Notes: generated by a model not told the origin, from the letters alone. DNA of 58,413 nucleotides from Nostoc sp. FACHB-280 (GCF_014697615.1 NZ_JACJSD010000048.1:1-58413), one strand, 5' to 3'. Counted from the first letter of the stretch, positions 27,407-36,289 are shown. Translations and numbers: made by a program.

Positions 27407-28648
27407 TTAAACCGCAGCAATTAATAAAACTTGCACTTCTTCGCCTGCTGCAATTAAGGTTTGACCTACTGGTAAAACTGCTAAGGCATTAGTTTGAGCT
27501 AAGTTAATTAAATTGCCAGAATTGTGAGTACCGCCAGCTTTGTGAAATTCATAAACGCCATCAACTAAATTTAAGCGTCCCCAAATATAAGTTTCACGTT
27601 TACCATTGGCGCGTAATTCATCACGCGATCGCACCTTAATAAATTTTGCCTCCCAGCCGTCAGCAAGTCCAGCTAATTTTTTAATTGCAGGTTGTACAAA
27701 TCGCCAAAAAGTGACCAAAGCTGAAACAGGATTTCCTGGTAAACCAAAATAAATGGCTGAATTTTGATTGGGTAAATTCGCCACAGTTAATGGTTTCCCT
27801 GGTGTCATTTCCACCGCACGAATATGAATTTCTGCCCCTAAATCTTCCAGAATTTTATCAACATAATCATATTCACCAACAGAAACCCCACCCGAAGAAA
27901 GTACAATATCAGCATTTGCTATGGCGTAAGCAATTGTTTCTTGTAAAGCCACAGGATTATCTTTCACAATGCCTAATAATAAAGGCTCTGCACCAGTTTC
28001 TTTAACCAAAGTCGCCAGAGCATAATTATTAGAATCGACAATTTGTCCTGGTTGTAATGGTGTATTTGGTGTCACTAATTCATCCCCAGTAGAAAAAATT
28101 GCAACTTTTGGACGGCGATAAATTTTGACTTGGGGACATTGTGCTGCTGCTAAAACAGCAATTTCCGCCGCTTTTAATTGAATTCCTGCTGGTAACAGTT
28201 GATTTCCGGCTTGATAATAAGATGCTTTGCGGCGGACAAATTCTTGCGGTTGTGGTGCGACTTGAATCAACACGCGATTTTCCTCGCGGCTTGTCCTTTC
28301 TTGCATAACTACAGTATCCGCACCTGTGGGAATTACTGCACCAGTAAAAATGCGTGCTGCTTGTCCTGGTTGAATTGTGGTTTTAGGTTGATATCCAGCC
28401 GGAATTTCTTCGACTATTTCTAAGATAGCTGGTTGCTGGGCGTTAGCTTGCTGTACATCTGCGTAACGGACTGCGTAGCCATCCATTGCGGAGTTATCCC
28501 AATGGGGAAAGTCTAGCTGGCTAGTGATGGGGTTTGCCAGAATGCGATCGCTTGCCGCCAATAAATCTACAATTTCTATATCCCCTTCAGCATCTAACGG
28601 TTGTACCAAATTTAAAATGATTACTTCTGCATCGCTGACTTGCAACAT
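27407..28648 (-). CDS. moeA: Molybdopterin molybdenumtransferase
   Basis: 413 residues, normal MoeA length. It inserts molybdate into adenylylated molybdopterin, the last step of molybdenum cofactor synthesis (needed for nitrate reductase). Seen: DNSAMDGYAVR (about 50-60), RIFTGAVIPTGADTVVMQE, the molybdopterin-binding fold with VAIFSTGDELV, DSNNYAL, SSGGVSVGEYDYV, PGKPL and FGLPGNPVSALVTF. The C-terminal domain IV completes the fold. No other Moco gene is adjacent. Confidence 0.96.
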   Translation of the reverse strand: MLQVSDAEVIILNLVQPLDAEGDIEIVDLLAASDRILANPITSQLDFPHWDNSAMDGYAVRYADVQQANAQQPAILEIVEEIPAGYQPKTTIQPGQAARIFTGAVIPTGADTVVMQERTSREENRVLIQVAPQPQEFVRRKASYYQAGNQLLPAGIQLKAAEIAVLAAAQCPQVKIYRRPKVAIFSTGDELVTPNTPLQPGQIVDSNNYALATLVKETGAEPLLLGIVKDNPVALQETIAYAIANADIVLSSGGVSVGEYDYVDKILEDLGAEIHIRAVEMTPGKPLTVANLPNQNSAIYFGLPGNPVSALVTFWRFVQPAIKKLAGLADGWEAKFIKVRSRDELRANGKRETYIWGRLNLVDGVYEFHKAGGTHNSGNLINLAQTNALAVLPVGQTLIAAGEEVQVLLIAAV

Positions 28649-28682
28649 GGTGAAAGACTCTGATAATGCAACTGAAAAATAT

Positions 28683-28934
28683 TCAAGCTATATCCTTAAC
28701 GCTGATAATTCCATTACTACACCATGATTGTAGTAGCCATTTATTAGATTGCTGATCAAGGGCTGGTAAGACGCGGAAATTAAAAACATTTTGCCACACC
28801 TCAACACCATACTGAGCAACAAAAGTTTTTTCTAATTCTTTAAAAAGCGAATAATCACGGTCATCAATAGCACTTAGCATCGGAATGATGATGCTAACGG
28901 GGATTTGATTAGCAGTTGTCCCTGTGGAAGTCAT
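28683..28934 (-). CDS. Small hypothetical protein
   Basis: 83 residues, not recognised. Mixed helix and strand, no membrane segment; contains a VAQYGVEVWQNVFNFRVLPALD stretch and two Trp near the end. Its start overlaps the end of the upstream 63-residue gene by four bases (ATGA-type), so the two are translationally coupled. The downstream moeA start is only 35 bp away on the same strand, suggesting a three-gene transcript. Confidence 0.65.
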   Translation of the reverse strand: MTSTGTTANQIPVSIIIPMLSAIDDRDYSLFKELEKTFVAQYGVEVWQNVFNFRVLPALDQQSNKWLLQSWCSNGIISVKDIA

Positions 28935-29122
28935 TCTGGGTAATCCTCAAAAATACAAATAAATGGTAGCGGCTCATTTCCAGTATTGATAATTTTAACT
29001 AACCGCTTTCCTTTACTTCTAGCAAGTGCAAAACAAGCTAATTCTGTGGCTGCTGCTGACCAGTCGCTATTATCCGTTGCTGGATCAAACTTTTCCGCTT
29101 CTGGTTGATTTTCCTCAGTCAT
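28931..29122 (-). CDS. Small hypothetical protein
   Basis: 63 residues, not recognised. An acidic N-terminus (TEENQPEAEKFDPATDNSDW) is followed by an Ala-rich helix (SAAATELACFALARSKGKRLVKI) and a hydrophobic strand ending FICIFEDYPE. It could be a small partner of the 83-residue protein, which it overlaps by four bases. Coding is supported by the tight overlap and normal composition. Confidence 0.65.
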   Translation of the reverse strand: MTEENQPEAEKFDPATDNSDWSAAATELACFALARSKGKRLVKIINTGNEPLPFICIFEDYPE

Positions 29123-29249
29123 ACAGTTTTATGTTTATTAGGCGTGATTTCGGGCTTTTTCAGCAAAGCAAGTACCCAGCCATCACTTTAATATTAAGAA
29201 TAGAAGCATAGATTATTTCCCAACCGCTAAATAAAAACACCTATTTAAT

Positions 29250-29807
29250 ATGACTATCGAAAGAATTCCGCAAAAACACTATCCCAAAGCTGAGATTTGG
29301 CGGCGTGGTCTGGCTTTGGGACTGGATTTTTTAGGTGCTTGGTTAGTCAGTTCCCTATTTGGTAGTAGTAGTCTCGGTATTCAATTTGTCCAAATTTTAG
29401 TTTTTATCTTTTGTTGGCTGATTTTACGGGTAGTGGTGGTATTTAATAATCGAGGGCAAAGTTTAGGACGCTGGGCTTTTGACTTGAAAATCCTAGAAGT
29501 GGAAAATGGGCAAGTAGTAGGGAGAATTCCAGAGTTGCTGGCACTGGTGAAGCGAGAAGCTATAATTGGCTTTGGTGCTTTGTTGGTGTCGATCGCCCTT
29601 GGCAACCTGAGAGCAAATCCCACTGCTATACTGCTATTACTTCCTCTGGCAATAGACTGTGGTGCAGCTTTCTCCGATCCCCAGTTACGACAAGCGTTGC
29701 ATGACCGTTACGCTAGAACGTTCATAGTTTCATCGCGTCGGGGCTACTCGCTCGATATCAAAATCAAGCGTTTAGTTGATACTTTGCAACGAAATGTGCG
29801 AAGATAG
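29250..29807 (+). CDS. RDD family membrane protein
   Basis: 185 residues with three or four membrane segments, around residues 25-45, 48-68 and 105-145. The RDD signature is partly recognisable: [10 protein letters not shown] near residue 19, where the classic R-D-D is altered, and the second block [15 protein letters not shown] near the C-terminus. RDD proteins are small inner-membrane proteins linked to ion or solute transport in a few cases. It precedes the rpmG-rpsR operon by 44 bp and may be read with it. Confidence 0.78.
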   Translation: MTIERIPQKHYPKAEIWRRGLALGLDFLGAWLVSSLFGSSSLGIQFVQILVFIFCWLILRVVVVFNNRGQSLGRWAFDLKILEVENGQVVGRIPELLALVKREAIIGFGALLVSIALGNLRANPTAILLLLPLAIDCGAAFSDPQLRQALHDRYARTFIVSSRRGYSLDIKIKRLVDTLQRNVRR

Positions 29808-29851
29808 TCATTTGTGTAAATTTCTCTTCAGGCTTTACTGTTTGTAAGATT

Positions 29852-30046
29852 ATGGCTAAGAGTAAAGGTGTCCGTATAATTGTGACACTAGAATGTACCG
29901 AGTGTCGTAGCAACCCTGACAAGCGTTCTCCTGGTGTGTCCCGGTATACCACCATGAAAAACCGTCGTAATACGACCAACCGTTTAGAACTGAACAAGTT
30001 CTGTACCCACTGCAACAAACATACCGTTCACAAGGAAATCAAGTAA
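29852..30046 (+). CDS. rpmG: 50S ribosomal protein L33
   Basis: 64 residues, the zinc-binding bacterial/plastid form of L33, with two cysteine pairs CTECR and CTHCN. The sequence [19 protein letters not shown] is typical. Two bases separate it from rpsR, the usual cyanobacterial order, so the pair is one transcript. Confidence 0.98.
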   Translation: MAKSKGVRIIVTLECTECRSNPDKRSPGVSRYTTMKNRRNTTNRLELNKFCTHCNKHTVHKEIK

Positions 30047-30048
30047 AG

Positions 30049-30264
30049 ATGAGTTACTATCGTCGTCGTCTGTCTCCAATTAAGCCAGGAGAGCCAATCG
30101 ATTACAAGGATGTTGATTTACTGCGTAAGTTTATTACCGAACGAGGCAAAATTCTACCTCGGCGGATTACTGGGCTGACTTGTCAGCAACAGCGAGACTT
30201 AACATTAGCAATTAAACGGGCGCGGATTGTCGCTTTGTTACCGTTCATCAACGCTGAAGGCTAA
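30049..30264 (+). CDS. rpsR: 30S ribosomal protein S18
   Basis: 71 residues, the full S18: a basic N-terminus ([10 protein letters not shown]), [21 protein letters not shown] and the C-terminal [11 protein letters not shown] block. It binds 16S rRNA with S6 in the platform of the small subunit. It follows rpmG directly. An RNase gene lies 206 bp further on in the same direction. Confidence 0.98.
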   Translation: MSYYRRRLSPIKPGEPIDYKDVDLLRKFITERGKILPRRITGLTCQQQRDLTLAIKRARIVALLPFINAEG

Positions 30265-30418
30265 ATCAATTTTAAATCTAGGATTTTAGATTTTGGATTA
30301 ACAGGGAAAGCTGATTTAACAGCTTTGTCTTTCTGAGTCCAAAATCTCAAATCTGAATAATAAAGTGTAAAATTGGTTCCTACATAAAATTATTGTGATT
30401 CAGATTTAATACTAGTTA

Positions 30419-30455
30419 TTAAATCCAAAATCCAAAATCTAAAATCTAAAATTAT
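30419..30455 (+). repeat. Heptamer tandem repeat (STRR)
   Basis: AAATCCA AAATCCA AAATCTA AAATCTA plus a partial copy, a short tandem repeat of seven bases typical of heterocystous cyanobacteria. It sits just ahead of the RNase gene. A scattered reverse-sense version (TAGATTTTGGATT) lies near 30277-30300, so the two could pair across the gap. Confidence 0.75.
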
Positions 30456-30470
30456 AAGAGTGCGAGAGTT

Positions 30471-32531
30471 GTGGAGAAGGGGACGCTAGTTGAATTTAGG
30501 GTTCAAGGCGATCGCCGTCTGGGAGTGGTAGATCGTCCAGATGGTAAGACCCGTTGGTTTGTGGTAGATGAACGTGGTCAATCCCACAGCCTCGCGCCAA
30601 GACAAATTACATATACAGTTAACGGCCAAACTTACAAGTCCTTAGAAATTCCGAAATTTCTGGAAGAGGTCAAGCCATATTTAGACCCATCTAGCTTAGA
30701 AGTGGCTTGGGAATTATTGGTGGAGGACGGAGAAGCAGTCACACCATCACAAATGGCAAATCTGCTGTTTTCCGAATCAGAACCAGCCCCTTGTTACGCA
30801 GCCCATTGCTTGTTATCAGATGACAAACTCTACTTCAAGCAAAAAGGCGATGCTTATGAACCGCGCACAACGGCCCAAGTAGCCGAACGGAAACACCAAA
30901 TAGAAGTAGAAACTCTTAAAGCTAAAGGCCAGCAAGAATTTTTAGTGCGAGTAGAACAAGCACTCAAAGGTGAAGCGGTAGAATGGCAACGCCATGACCG
31001 TCACCGCCTAGAAGCATTAGAAAAATATGCAGCTTTAATGGCTGATATTGTGCGGGAGGGAGTAAAATATGATGCGCTATCAAGGGCGTATCCTCCTCCA
31101 GCACCAGTCTTAGAAACGATGAATATGCTGGGGCGGCCGGGAACCCCCCAAGGAGCTTTTCAATTATTAGTAGACCTGGGCTGGTGGAGTCCCTATGAAA
31201 ACTTGTTCCTGCGTCGTTCGTCAATTCCTGTTCAGTTTACTAGCAAGGTATTAGAAGTGGCGCAACAGCGTTTGGATTCCCCAACAACAGACTTGGATGC
31301 AAATCGCCTGGATTTGACTCATCTAAAGGTTTACACAATTGATGATGAAAGTACCACTGAGATAGATGATGGTCTGAGTTGGGAATCACTCAGCGATGGT
31401 CGAGAAAGATTGTGGGTACATATTGCTGACCCCACACGCTGGTTAGAGCCAGAAGATGACTTAGATTTAGAAGCCAGAAAGCGGGGAAGTACGGTTTATT
31501 TGCCCACGGGGATGGTTCCCATGTTCCCAGAAATCTTGGCGACTGGGCCGATGAGTTTGGTACAGGGGAAAATTTGTTGCGCCCTGAGTTTTGGGATTAT
31601 TTTAGATAGTAATGGGGCAGTAGAAGATTATAGCATTCATGCCAGTTTGATTAAACCGACATATCGCCTCACCTATGAAGATGTCGATGAGATGCTGGAA
31701 TTAGGCGTGCAAGCAGAACCAGAAATTGCAGCGATCGCAAATTGGGCAAAAAAACGTAAATCTTGGCGTTATAACCAAGGAGCTATCAGCATCAATATGC
31801 CAGAGGCGATGATTAAAGTCAAAGGCGACGATATTAGCATTGACATTTTAGATGATTCCTCATCGCGGCAACTTGTAGCAGAAATGATGATTCTTGCTGG
31901 TGAAGTAGCCGCCCGTTACGGTAAAACTCATAATATACCTCTGCCTTTCCGTGGTCAGCCACAGCCAGAATTGCCTCCAGAAGAAGAATTAATTCAACTT
32001 CCAGCCGGGTTTGTGCGTGCTTGTGCAATGCGTCGCTGTATGCCCAAAAGTGAAATGAGCATCACACCTCTACGCCATGCAGGTTTGGGTTTAGATACCT
32101 ATACCCAAGCCACTTCGCCCATCCGCCGCTACAGTGATTTGCTTACTCATTTTCAACTAAAAGCCCACCTGCGCGGCGAAGTTCTGCCCTTTTCCGCCGA
32201 ACAACTCAAAGAAGTAATGATGACTGTCTCCACTATTACCCAAGAAGTAACGATGGTGGAACGACAAACTAACAGATATTGGGCTTTAGAATATCTCCGC
32301 CGTCATCCTGAGCAAGTTTGGTCAGTCACAGTTTTAATGTGGTTGCGAGAAGACAGTAACTTAGCACTCATTTTATTAGAAGATTTGGGCTTGCAGTTAC
32401 CAATGATTTTTAAACGTTCTGTAACCTTGGGCGAGCAATTATTAGTGAAAGTGAGTATTGCCGACCCCCAAAAAGATATGATTCAATTCCAAGAAATCAT
32501 GTATCAAGAAGCTCAATCTGCGGCGAATTGA
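30471..32531 (+). CDS. Ribonuclease II/R family exoribonuclease
   Basis: 686 residues, starting at GTG (MEKGTLVEFRVQG). An N-terminal cold-shock-like region is followed by the RNB catalytic domain (about 270-600) with the metal-site block DDESTTEIDDGLSW (Asp residues), HIADPTRWLEPEDDLD and RYSDLLTHFQL, and a C-terminal S1-like part. It degrades RNA from the 3' end in the cytosol. It resembles the cyanobacterial homologue called Zam, linked to acetazolamide resistance in Synechocystis; I give no symbol because the family includes both RNase II and RNase R. Confidence 0.9.
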   Translation: MEKGTLVEFRVQGDRRLGVVDRPDGKTRWFVVDERGQSHSLAPRQITYTVNGQTYKSLEIPKFLEEVKPYLDPSSLEVAWELLVEDGEAVTPSQMANLLFSESEPAPCYAAHCLLSDDKLYFKQKGDAYEPRTTAQVAERKHQIEVETLKAKGQQEFLVRVEQALKGEAVEWQRHDRHRLEALEKYAALMADIVREGVKYDALSRAYPPPAPVLETMNMLGRPGTPQGAFQLLVDLGWWSPYENLFLRRSSIPVQFTSKVLEVAQQRLDSPTTDLDANRLDLTHLKVYTIDDESTTEIDDGLSWESLSDGRERLWVHIADPTRWLEPEDDLDLEARKRGSTVYLPTGMVPMFPEILATGPMSLVQGKICCALSFGIILDSNGAVEDYSIHASLIKPTYRLTYEDVDEMLELGVQAEPEIAAIANWAKKRKSWRYNQGAISINMPEAMIKVKGDDISIDILDDSSSRQLVAEMMILAGEVAARYGKTHNIPLPFRGQPQPELPPEEELIQLPAGFVRACAMRRCMPKSEMSITPLRHAGLGLDTYTQATSPIRRYSDLLTHFQLKAHLRGEVLPFSAEQLKEVMMTVSTITQEVTMVERQTNRYWALEYLRRHPEQVWSVTVLMWLREDSNLALILLEDLGLQLPMIFKRSVTLGEQLLVKVSIADPQKDMIQFQEIMYQEAQSAAN

Positions 32532-32583
32532 TTCTCCCAGTCTATAGATAAAGCTAGTAGCGATTGACTTGGTTAAAATATAA

Positions 32584-32859
32584 ATGCAAGCTTCTTCACA
32601 GCCATCGTTAGTTATGTTCAGCACAACAGTCACTGACACTGGAGAAATCACTCTCCCCGCAGAAATTCGGAAGCATCTCAATTTAGTTAGCGGTAGCAGG
32701 GTTGAATTTGTTATCGATGCAGATGGTCAAGTGAAAATCTTTCCCCTCAATGTTCCAGTAGAAACTCTGTCAGGGATTCTGTATCGACCAGACATTCGAC
32801 CAGCTACTCTCGACGATATGGAAGCGGCTATCTCTGAGGGAGCCAATGATCGGACTTGA
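32584..32859 (+). CDS. AbrB/MazE-type antitoxin
   Basis: 91 residues. A SpoVT-AbrB DNA-binding motif lies at residues 11-55 (STTVTDTGEITLPAEIRKHLNLVSGSRVEF), followed by a C-terminal segment that would wrap the toxin. An alternative start is the ATG at 32614, which begins right at the domain. It overlaps the downstream PIN toxin by 14 bases, a classic antitoxin-toxin arrangement. It should neutralise the toxin and repress the operon. Confidence 0.88.
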   Translation: MQASSQPSLVMFSTTVTDTGEITLPAEIRKHLNLVSGSRVEFVIDADGQVKIFPLNVPVETLSGILYRPDIRPATLDDMEAAISEGANDRT

Positions 32860-33235
32860 TACCAACATCCTTGTTCGCTACCTAACGAAAGATGATGAAC
32901 AGCAGTGGCAACAAGCTTCTTCCCTTATTCAGTCCAACCAACCCTGCTTTATTGCCAATATCGTCTTGTGCGAATTGTTCTGGGTACTCAGAGGTTCAAA
33001 TTACGGTTTTCGTAAAGAAGAGATTATTAATACTCTAGAGTCCATGCTGCACAGTCCCGCCTTTGAGTTTGAAAACCGTTCTACTATTGACCAGGCTCTA
33101 CAACGTTACAAGCAGGGTAAAGCGGATTTCTCAGACTACTTAATTGGGGCAATCGCACATCAGTTGAATTGTACAGAAACCGTAAACTTTGATGGCAAGC
33201 TGAAGGGTGAAATCGGATTTCGTTGTCTGGAGTAG
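32846..33235 (+). CDS. vapC: PIN-domain toxin (VapC family)
   Basis: 129 residues. The PIN nuclease fold is recognisable: IGLDTNILVRYLTKDD with Asp5, a middle acidic residue in VLCELFWVL, KADFSDYLIGAIA with Asp and Asp, and NFDGKL near the end. These acidic residues bind Mg2+ for RNA cleavage. It is paired with the upstream AbrB-type antitoxin. All acidic positions appear intact, so the toxin is probably active. Confidence 0.9.
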   Translation: MIGLDTNILVRYLTKDDEQQWQQASSLIQSNQPCFIANIVLCELFWVLRGSNYGFRKEEIINTLESMLHSPAFEFENRSTIDQALQRYKQGKADFSDYLIGAIAHQLNCTETVNFDGKLKGEIGFRCLE

Positions 33236-33427
33236 CGATCGCTACCCAAAACAATCTTTAACAGCACAAATAAATCTGATTGTTACACAAGAATTTAAAT
33301 AGCACAAAATACACCTTTTCGTATGTAGTTATATTAACTAATCACTTTACCTATTGTCACAAATATTACTGCGATTGATGTATCAAATTCATAGATACTA
33401 AGTATTGGTACTTAAAAATCTTTTATC

Positions 33428-34750
33428 ATGAAGCGATCGCAAGCGCATTTTTACTTAGTCCCAATACTCACAACATTAACAATTAGTAACACTGCAAATT
33501 TAGTATTAGCTGGCGGATTTGCCCTGAATGAACAAAGTGTGAAAAATGTGGGCAATGGCTATGCGGGAACAGCCGTTAACATTGATGATGCTAGTGCGAT
33601 TTTTTTTAATCCGGCTGGGTTGACGCACTTAACAGGCAATTCAGTTACTGGATCTGCCTTTGTGATTTATCCTACAGTGAGATTTCAAAATCAGGGTTCA
33701 ACAGTTGTTACAGGTGCGCCCTTAACCGGGAGTAATGGCGGTGAAGCTGGCGTTGATGTTGTGGTTCCGAATCTTTATGCGGCTTGGAGTCTTTCGGATA
33801 CTGTCAAAGCTGGTATTGGCTTCAATGTTCCTTTTGGTTTAGCGACTAAATATAGCAACGATTGGGTGGGACGTTACCAAGCAGTAGAATCTAGACTTGC
33901 CACAATTAATATTAATCCCACAGTGGCGGTGAAATTGTCAGATAACTTTTCTGTGGGTGCGGGGTTAAATGTCCAGTATGCTGAAGCTACACTTTCTAAC
34001 GCCATTGACTTTGGCTTAATTGGGCGGAGTGCAGGCTTACCTACCCGACCTCAACAAGCAGATGGTTTTGTGAAAGTAACTGGTTCTGATTGGAGTGTGG
34101 GTTATAACTTGGGAGTAATGTATGAACCAAGCAAAAGTACTCGCATCGGTTTGAGTTACCGTTCTGCAATTACCCAAGACATTCGCGGGAATGCTGATTT
34201 TACAGTTCCACAAAGTCTACAAGTACTAACTGCTAGGGGACAGTTTACAGATACGGGGGCTAAAGCTGTTGTCAATCTTCCTGATATCCTCTCACTGGCT
34301 GTATATCAAGAATTGAGTCCTCGTGTTTCAGTTGTGGGCGATGTGACTTGGACAAATTGGAGTCGCTTTAAAGAATTACGGGTACAGTTTGATAATCCCA
34401 GACAAGCAGATAGTGTACAACCAGAAAACTGGGAAGATACTTATCGTTTTGGACTTGGTGTAAATTACGCAGTGAACGATAAATTAACACTGCGGACTGG
34501 TGTGACTTACGATCCTAGTCCCATTAAAGATGAGTTTGTCACAGCCAGATTACCAGGAGGCGATCGCACTTTGGTAGGTGTGGGTGCGAGTTACCGTCCT
34601 TCTAAATCTTTCAGTCTTGATGTTGCCTATAGCCATGTTTTCACAGAAGACAGCCCCATCAATCAGTCTAGTACTACCACTGGCACAGTTAGAGGTGAAT
34701 TTGAAAGCTCAGTAGATGTTGTGGGATTACAACTGAATTGGCAGTTTTAG
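33428..34750 (+). CDS. FadL/OmpP1-type outer membrane protein
   Basis: 440 residues. A signal peptide is followed by the FadL mature N-terminus GGFALNEQSVKNVGNGYAGTA, then FFNPAGLTHL, typical of the hatch domain. The rest alternates as amphipathic beta strands and ends in an aromatic residue (LQLNWQF), as in a 14-strand barrel. FadL proteins take up long-chain fatty acids and other hydrophobics. Members in cyanobacteria may handle hydrocarbons; the substrate is unknown. No fatty-acid-use gene is adjacent. Confidence 0.9.
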   Translation: MKRSQAHFYLVPILTTLTISNTANLVLAGGFALNEQSVKNVGNGYAGTAVNIDDASAIFFNPAGLTHLTGNSVTGSAFVIYPTVRFQNQGSTVVTGAPLTGSNGGEAGVDVVVPNLYAAWSLSDTVKAGIGFNVPFGLATKYSNDWVGRYQAVESRLATININPTVAVKLSDNFSVGAGLNVQYAEATLSNAIDFGLIGRSAGLPTRPQQADGFVKVTGSDWSVGYNLGVMYEPSKSTRIGLSYRSAITQDIRGNADFTVPQSLQVLTARGQFTDTGAKAVVNLPDILSLAVYQELSPRVSVVGDVTWTNWSRFKELRVQFDNPRQADSVQPENWEDTYRFGLGVNYAVNDKLTLRTGVTYDPSPIKDEFVTARLPGGDRTLVGVGASYRPSKSFSLDVAYSHVFTEDSPINQSSTTTGTVRGEFESSVDVVGLQLNWQF

Positions 34751-34862
34751 GCTTGTACTGAGGGCGATCGCCTGATAATTTCATTCATACGATCGCTATC
34801 TCGAAACTGACTATCTGATATTTTCTATTTATGATTGAAAACAGTTGATTAATCATGAAATT

Positions 34863-35192
34863 ATGGCAGTCTTAGCACCTAAATCTTACGTAGAGTTTCG
34901 CAAAGATGCTTATTGGGTAGAAGGAACTCGGATTTCTCTTGACTCAATTGTTTACACTTTCCGAAAGGGGTTATCGCCTGAAAGTATTGTTCAGTCTTTT
35001 CCGTTGCTAACACTTGAACAGGTTTATGGAGCGATCGCATTTTATCTAGCGAATCGCACTGAAATCGATGCTTACTTAGCAGCAGAAGAAGCAGCATTTG
35101 ATTCTATGCCTCAACCGCTTCAAGCCAGCAATCCTGATTTATACAACAAACTCATAGCGGCTAAAGTAGCAAGACAGCAGGTAGAGCCGTGA
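34863..35192 (+). CDS. DUF433 antitoxin-like protein
   Basis: 109 residues from the ATG at 34863; a TTG at 34845 would add six residues. The DUF433 helix-turn-helix is seen: SYVEFRKDAYWVEGTRISLDSIVYTFRKGLSPESIVQSFPLLTLEQVYGAI. In many cyanobacteria this gene precedes a DUF5615 PIN-like toxin; here only a 35-codon remnant of the toxin follows (35189-35296). The antitoxin itself appears whole. Confidence 0.85.
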   Translation: MAVLAPKSYVEFRKDAYWVEGTRISLDSIVYTFRKGLSPESIVQSFPLLTLEQVYGAIAFYLANRTEIDAYLAAEEAAFDSMPQPLQASNPDLYNKLIAAKVARQQVEP

Positions 35193-35296
35193 TTGTTCGC
35201 TACCAAGCCGATGCTGATTTGAACCAAGCAATCGTCACAGGGGTTTTACGAAGAGAACTAACGTTTTCGACAAGCAATAACATTCCTCACAATTAG
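35189..35296 (+). pseudogene. Truncated DUF5615 PIN-like toxin remnant
   Basis: It starts with GTG overlapping the antitoxin stop (GTGA) and reads MIVRYQADADLNQAIVTGVL, then RRELTFSTSNNIPHN, then stop. The first 23 residues match the start of the DUF5615 family (family length about 120-130), so the toxin has lost its catalytic body. The protein cannot be an active nuclease. Confidence 0.75.
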
Positions 35297-35339
35297 TTGC
35301 CTTACAATGGATGCTAATATAGCAACTGCAAAGTAGGCA

Positions 35340-35618
35340 ATGAACACTACAGATAATGCCCCAATGGATGATAGTTCGTCGGCAGATTTGGTATCTGTAA
35401 CAGAGTTGCAGAACCAGCTTTATGACTTACTCAAACAACTATCGCCTGAGCGACTACAGGTGCTTGCTGATTTTGCAGCTTACTTGGCAAATGCTGAAAG
35501 TGAAAGTGCGACGCAAGAACTTTTGGCAATTCCTGGATTAATAGAGCGAGTTAAGCAAAATCAAGCAACCCCTAAAGCCGAGTATACTAATTGGAGAAAC
35601 CTTCGCTCCGATGTATGA
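35340..35618 (+). CDS. Antitoxin-like small protein
   Basis: 92 residues, unnamed family. Mostly helical: VTELQNQLYDLLKQLSPERLQVLADFAAYLAN, then a tail IPGLIERVKQNQATPKAEYTNWRNLRSDV. Such proteins occur next to RelE/ParE-type toxins in cyanobacteria. Its stop overlaps an ATG at 35611 that begins a RelE-like toxin start, stopped after ten codons. The gene appears intact; the antitoxin role is inferred from context. Confidence 0.6.
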   Translation: MNTTDNAPMDDSSSADLVSVTELQNQLYDLLKQLSPERLQVLADFAAYLANAESESATQELLAIPGLIERVKQNQATPKAEYTNWRNLRSDV

Positions 35619-35643
35619 AGTTCTTCTCCATCCTGATCGCTAA
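35611..35643 (+). pseudogene. RelE-type toxin remnant (10 codons)
   Basis: ATG at 35611 overlaps the antitoxin end and reads MYEVLLHPDR then TAA. MYEVxLHPDA is the usual start of cyanobacterial RelE/ParE toxins. The rest is missing, and a convergent Uma2 gene ends immediately at the break, suggesting an insertion or deletion junction. Confidence 0.55.
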
Positions 35644-36206
35644 CTAAAACAAACTTTAACAGTACAACTAAATCCCGGCAAAAGCGGACTGGTTAAATTA
35701 TCTTCTTTATATAAAGTAGCTGCTAATTTTAAAACACCATTTTCTCGACGGTAAATTTCTACTGTTTCTTTTTCGCGGTCAAAAATCCAGTATTCTTGTA
35801 CACCTTGAACTGAGTAAAGTTTTAGCTTTAATTGCTTATCTCGTTTTTTCTGTATTTCGCCAGGAGAAAGCACTTCAATTACTAATTCTGGCGCACCTGT
35901 TAAATGTCCAGCTTCATCTAATATTTCTGATAAACGTTCATTACTCACCCAAACTACATCAGGAATTACATTATCATCATCAGTAAAAATAATTCCTGGT
36001 GCAAAGGCAACTTGTCCTAAACTTGTTTGATTTGACCAAATTTGTAATTGTGTCCCAATTTTGACACAAACATTTTGGTGTTTCCAATGAGGCGCTCTAG
36101 TCACAAATAACTCTCCATCAATTATCTCATAACGCTTGCCGTCGTCAGGAAATAACTCTAAGTCGGCAGTTGTCCAACGGACTTTTTCGGATGCAGTGGA
36201 AGTCAT
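35640..36206 (-). CDS. Uma2 family endonuclease-like protein
   Basis: 188 residues of the Uma2/DUF820 family, a PD-(D/E)xK nuclease-like fold extremely numerous in cyanobacteria. Seen: YEIIDGELFV near the N-terminus, the metal-site strand PELVIEVLSPG (E in IEV), and the K-containing helix KRDKQLKLKLYSVQGVQEYWIFD. Substrates and role are unknown. The coding end lies at the RelE remnant. A second member is at 38064-38672 and a dead one near 42229. Confidence 0.88.
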   Translation of the reverse strand: MTSTASEKVRWTTADLELFPDDGKRYEIIDGELFVTRAPHWKHQNVCVKIGTQLQIWSNQTSLGQVAFAPGIIFTDDDNVIPDVVWVSNERLSEILDEAGHLTGAPELVIEVLSPGEIQKKRDKQLKLKLYSVQGVQEYWIFDREKETVEIYRRENGVLKLAATLYKEDNLTSPLLPGFSCTVKVCFS

Positions 36207-36289
36207 ACAATTTGGGATTTGGGATTTCAGATTTTGGATTTAGGGAGAGGATGTTTTTTATTCCCTACTCCCTATTCCCTATCTTTAAT

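Noticed and set aside
30419-30455. Possible CRISPR-like repeats
   Set aside because: The unit is only seven bases with no spacers, so it is a heptamer STRR and not a CRISPR array.
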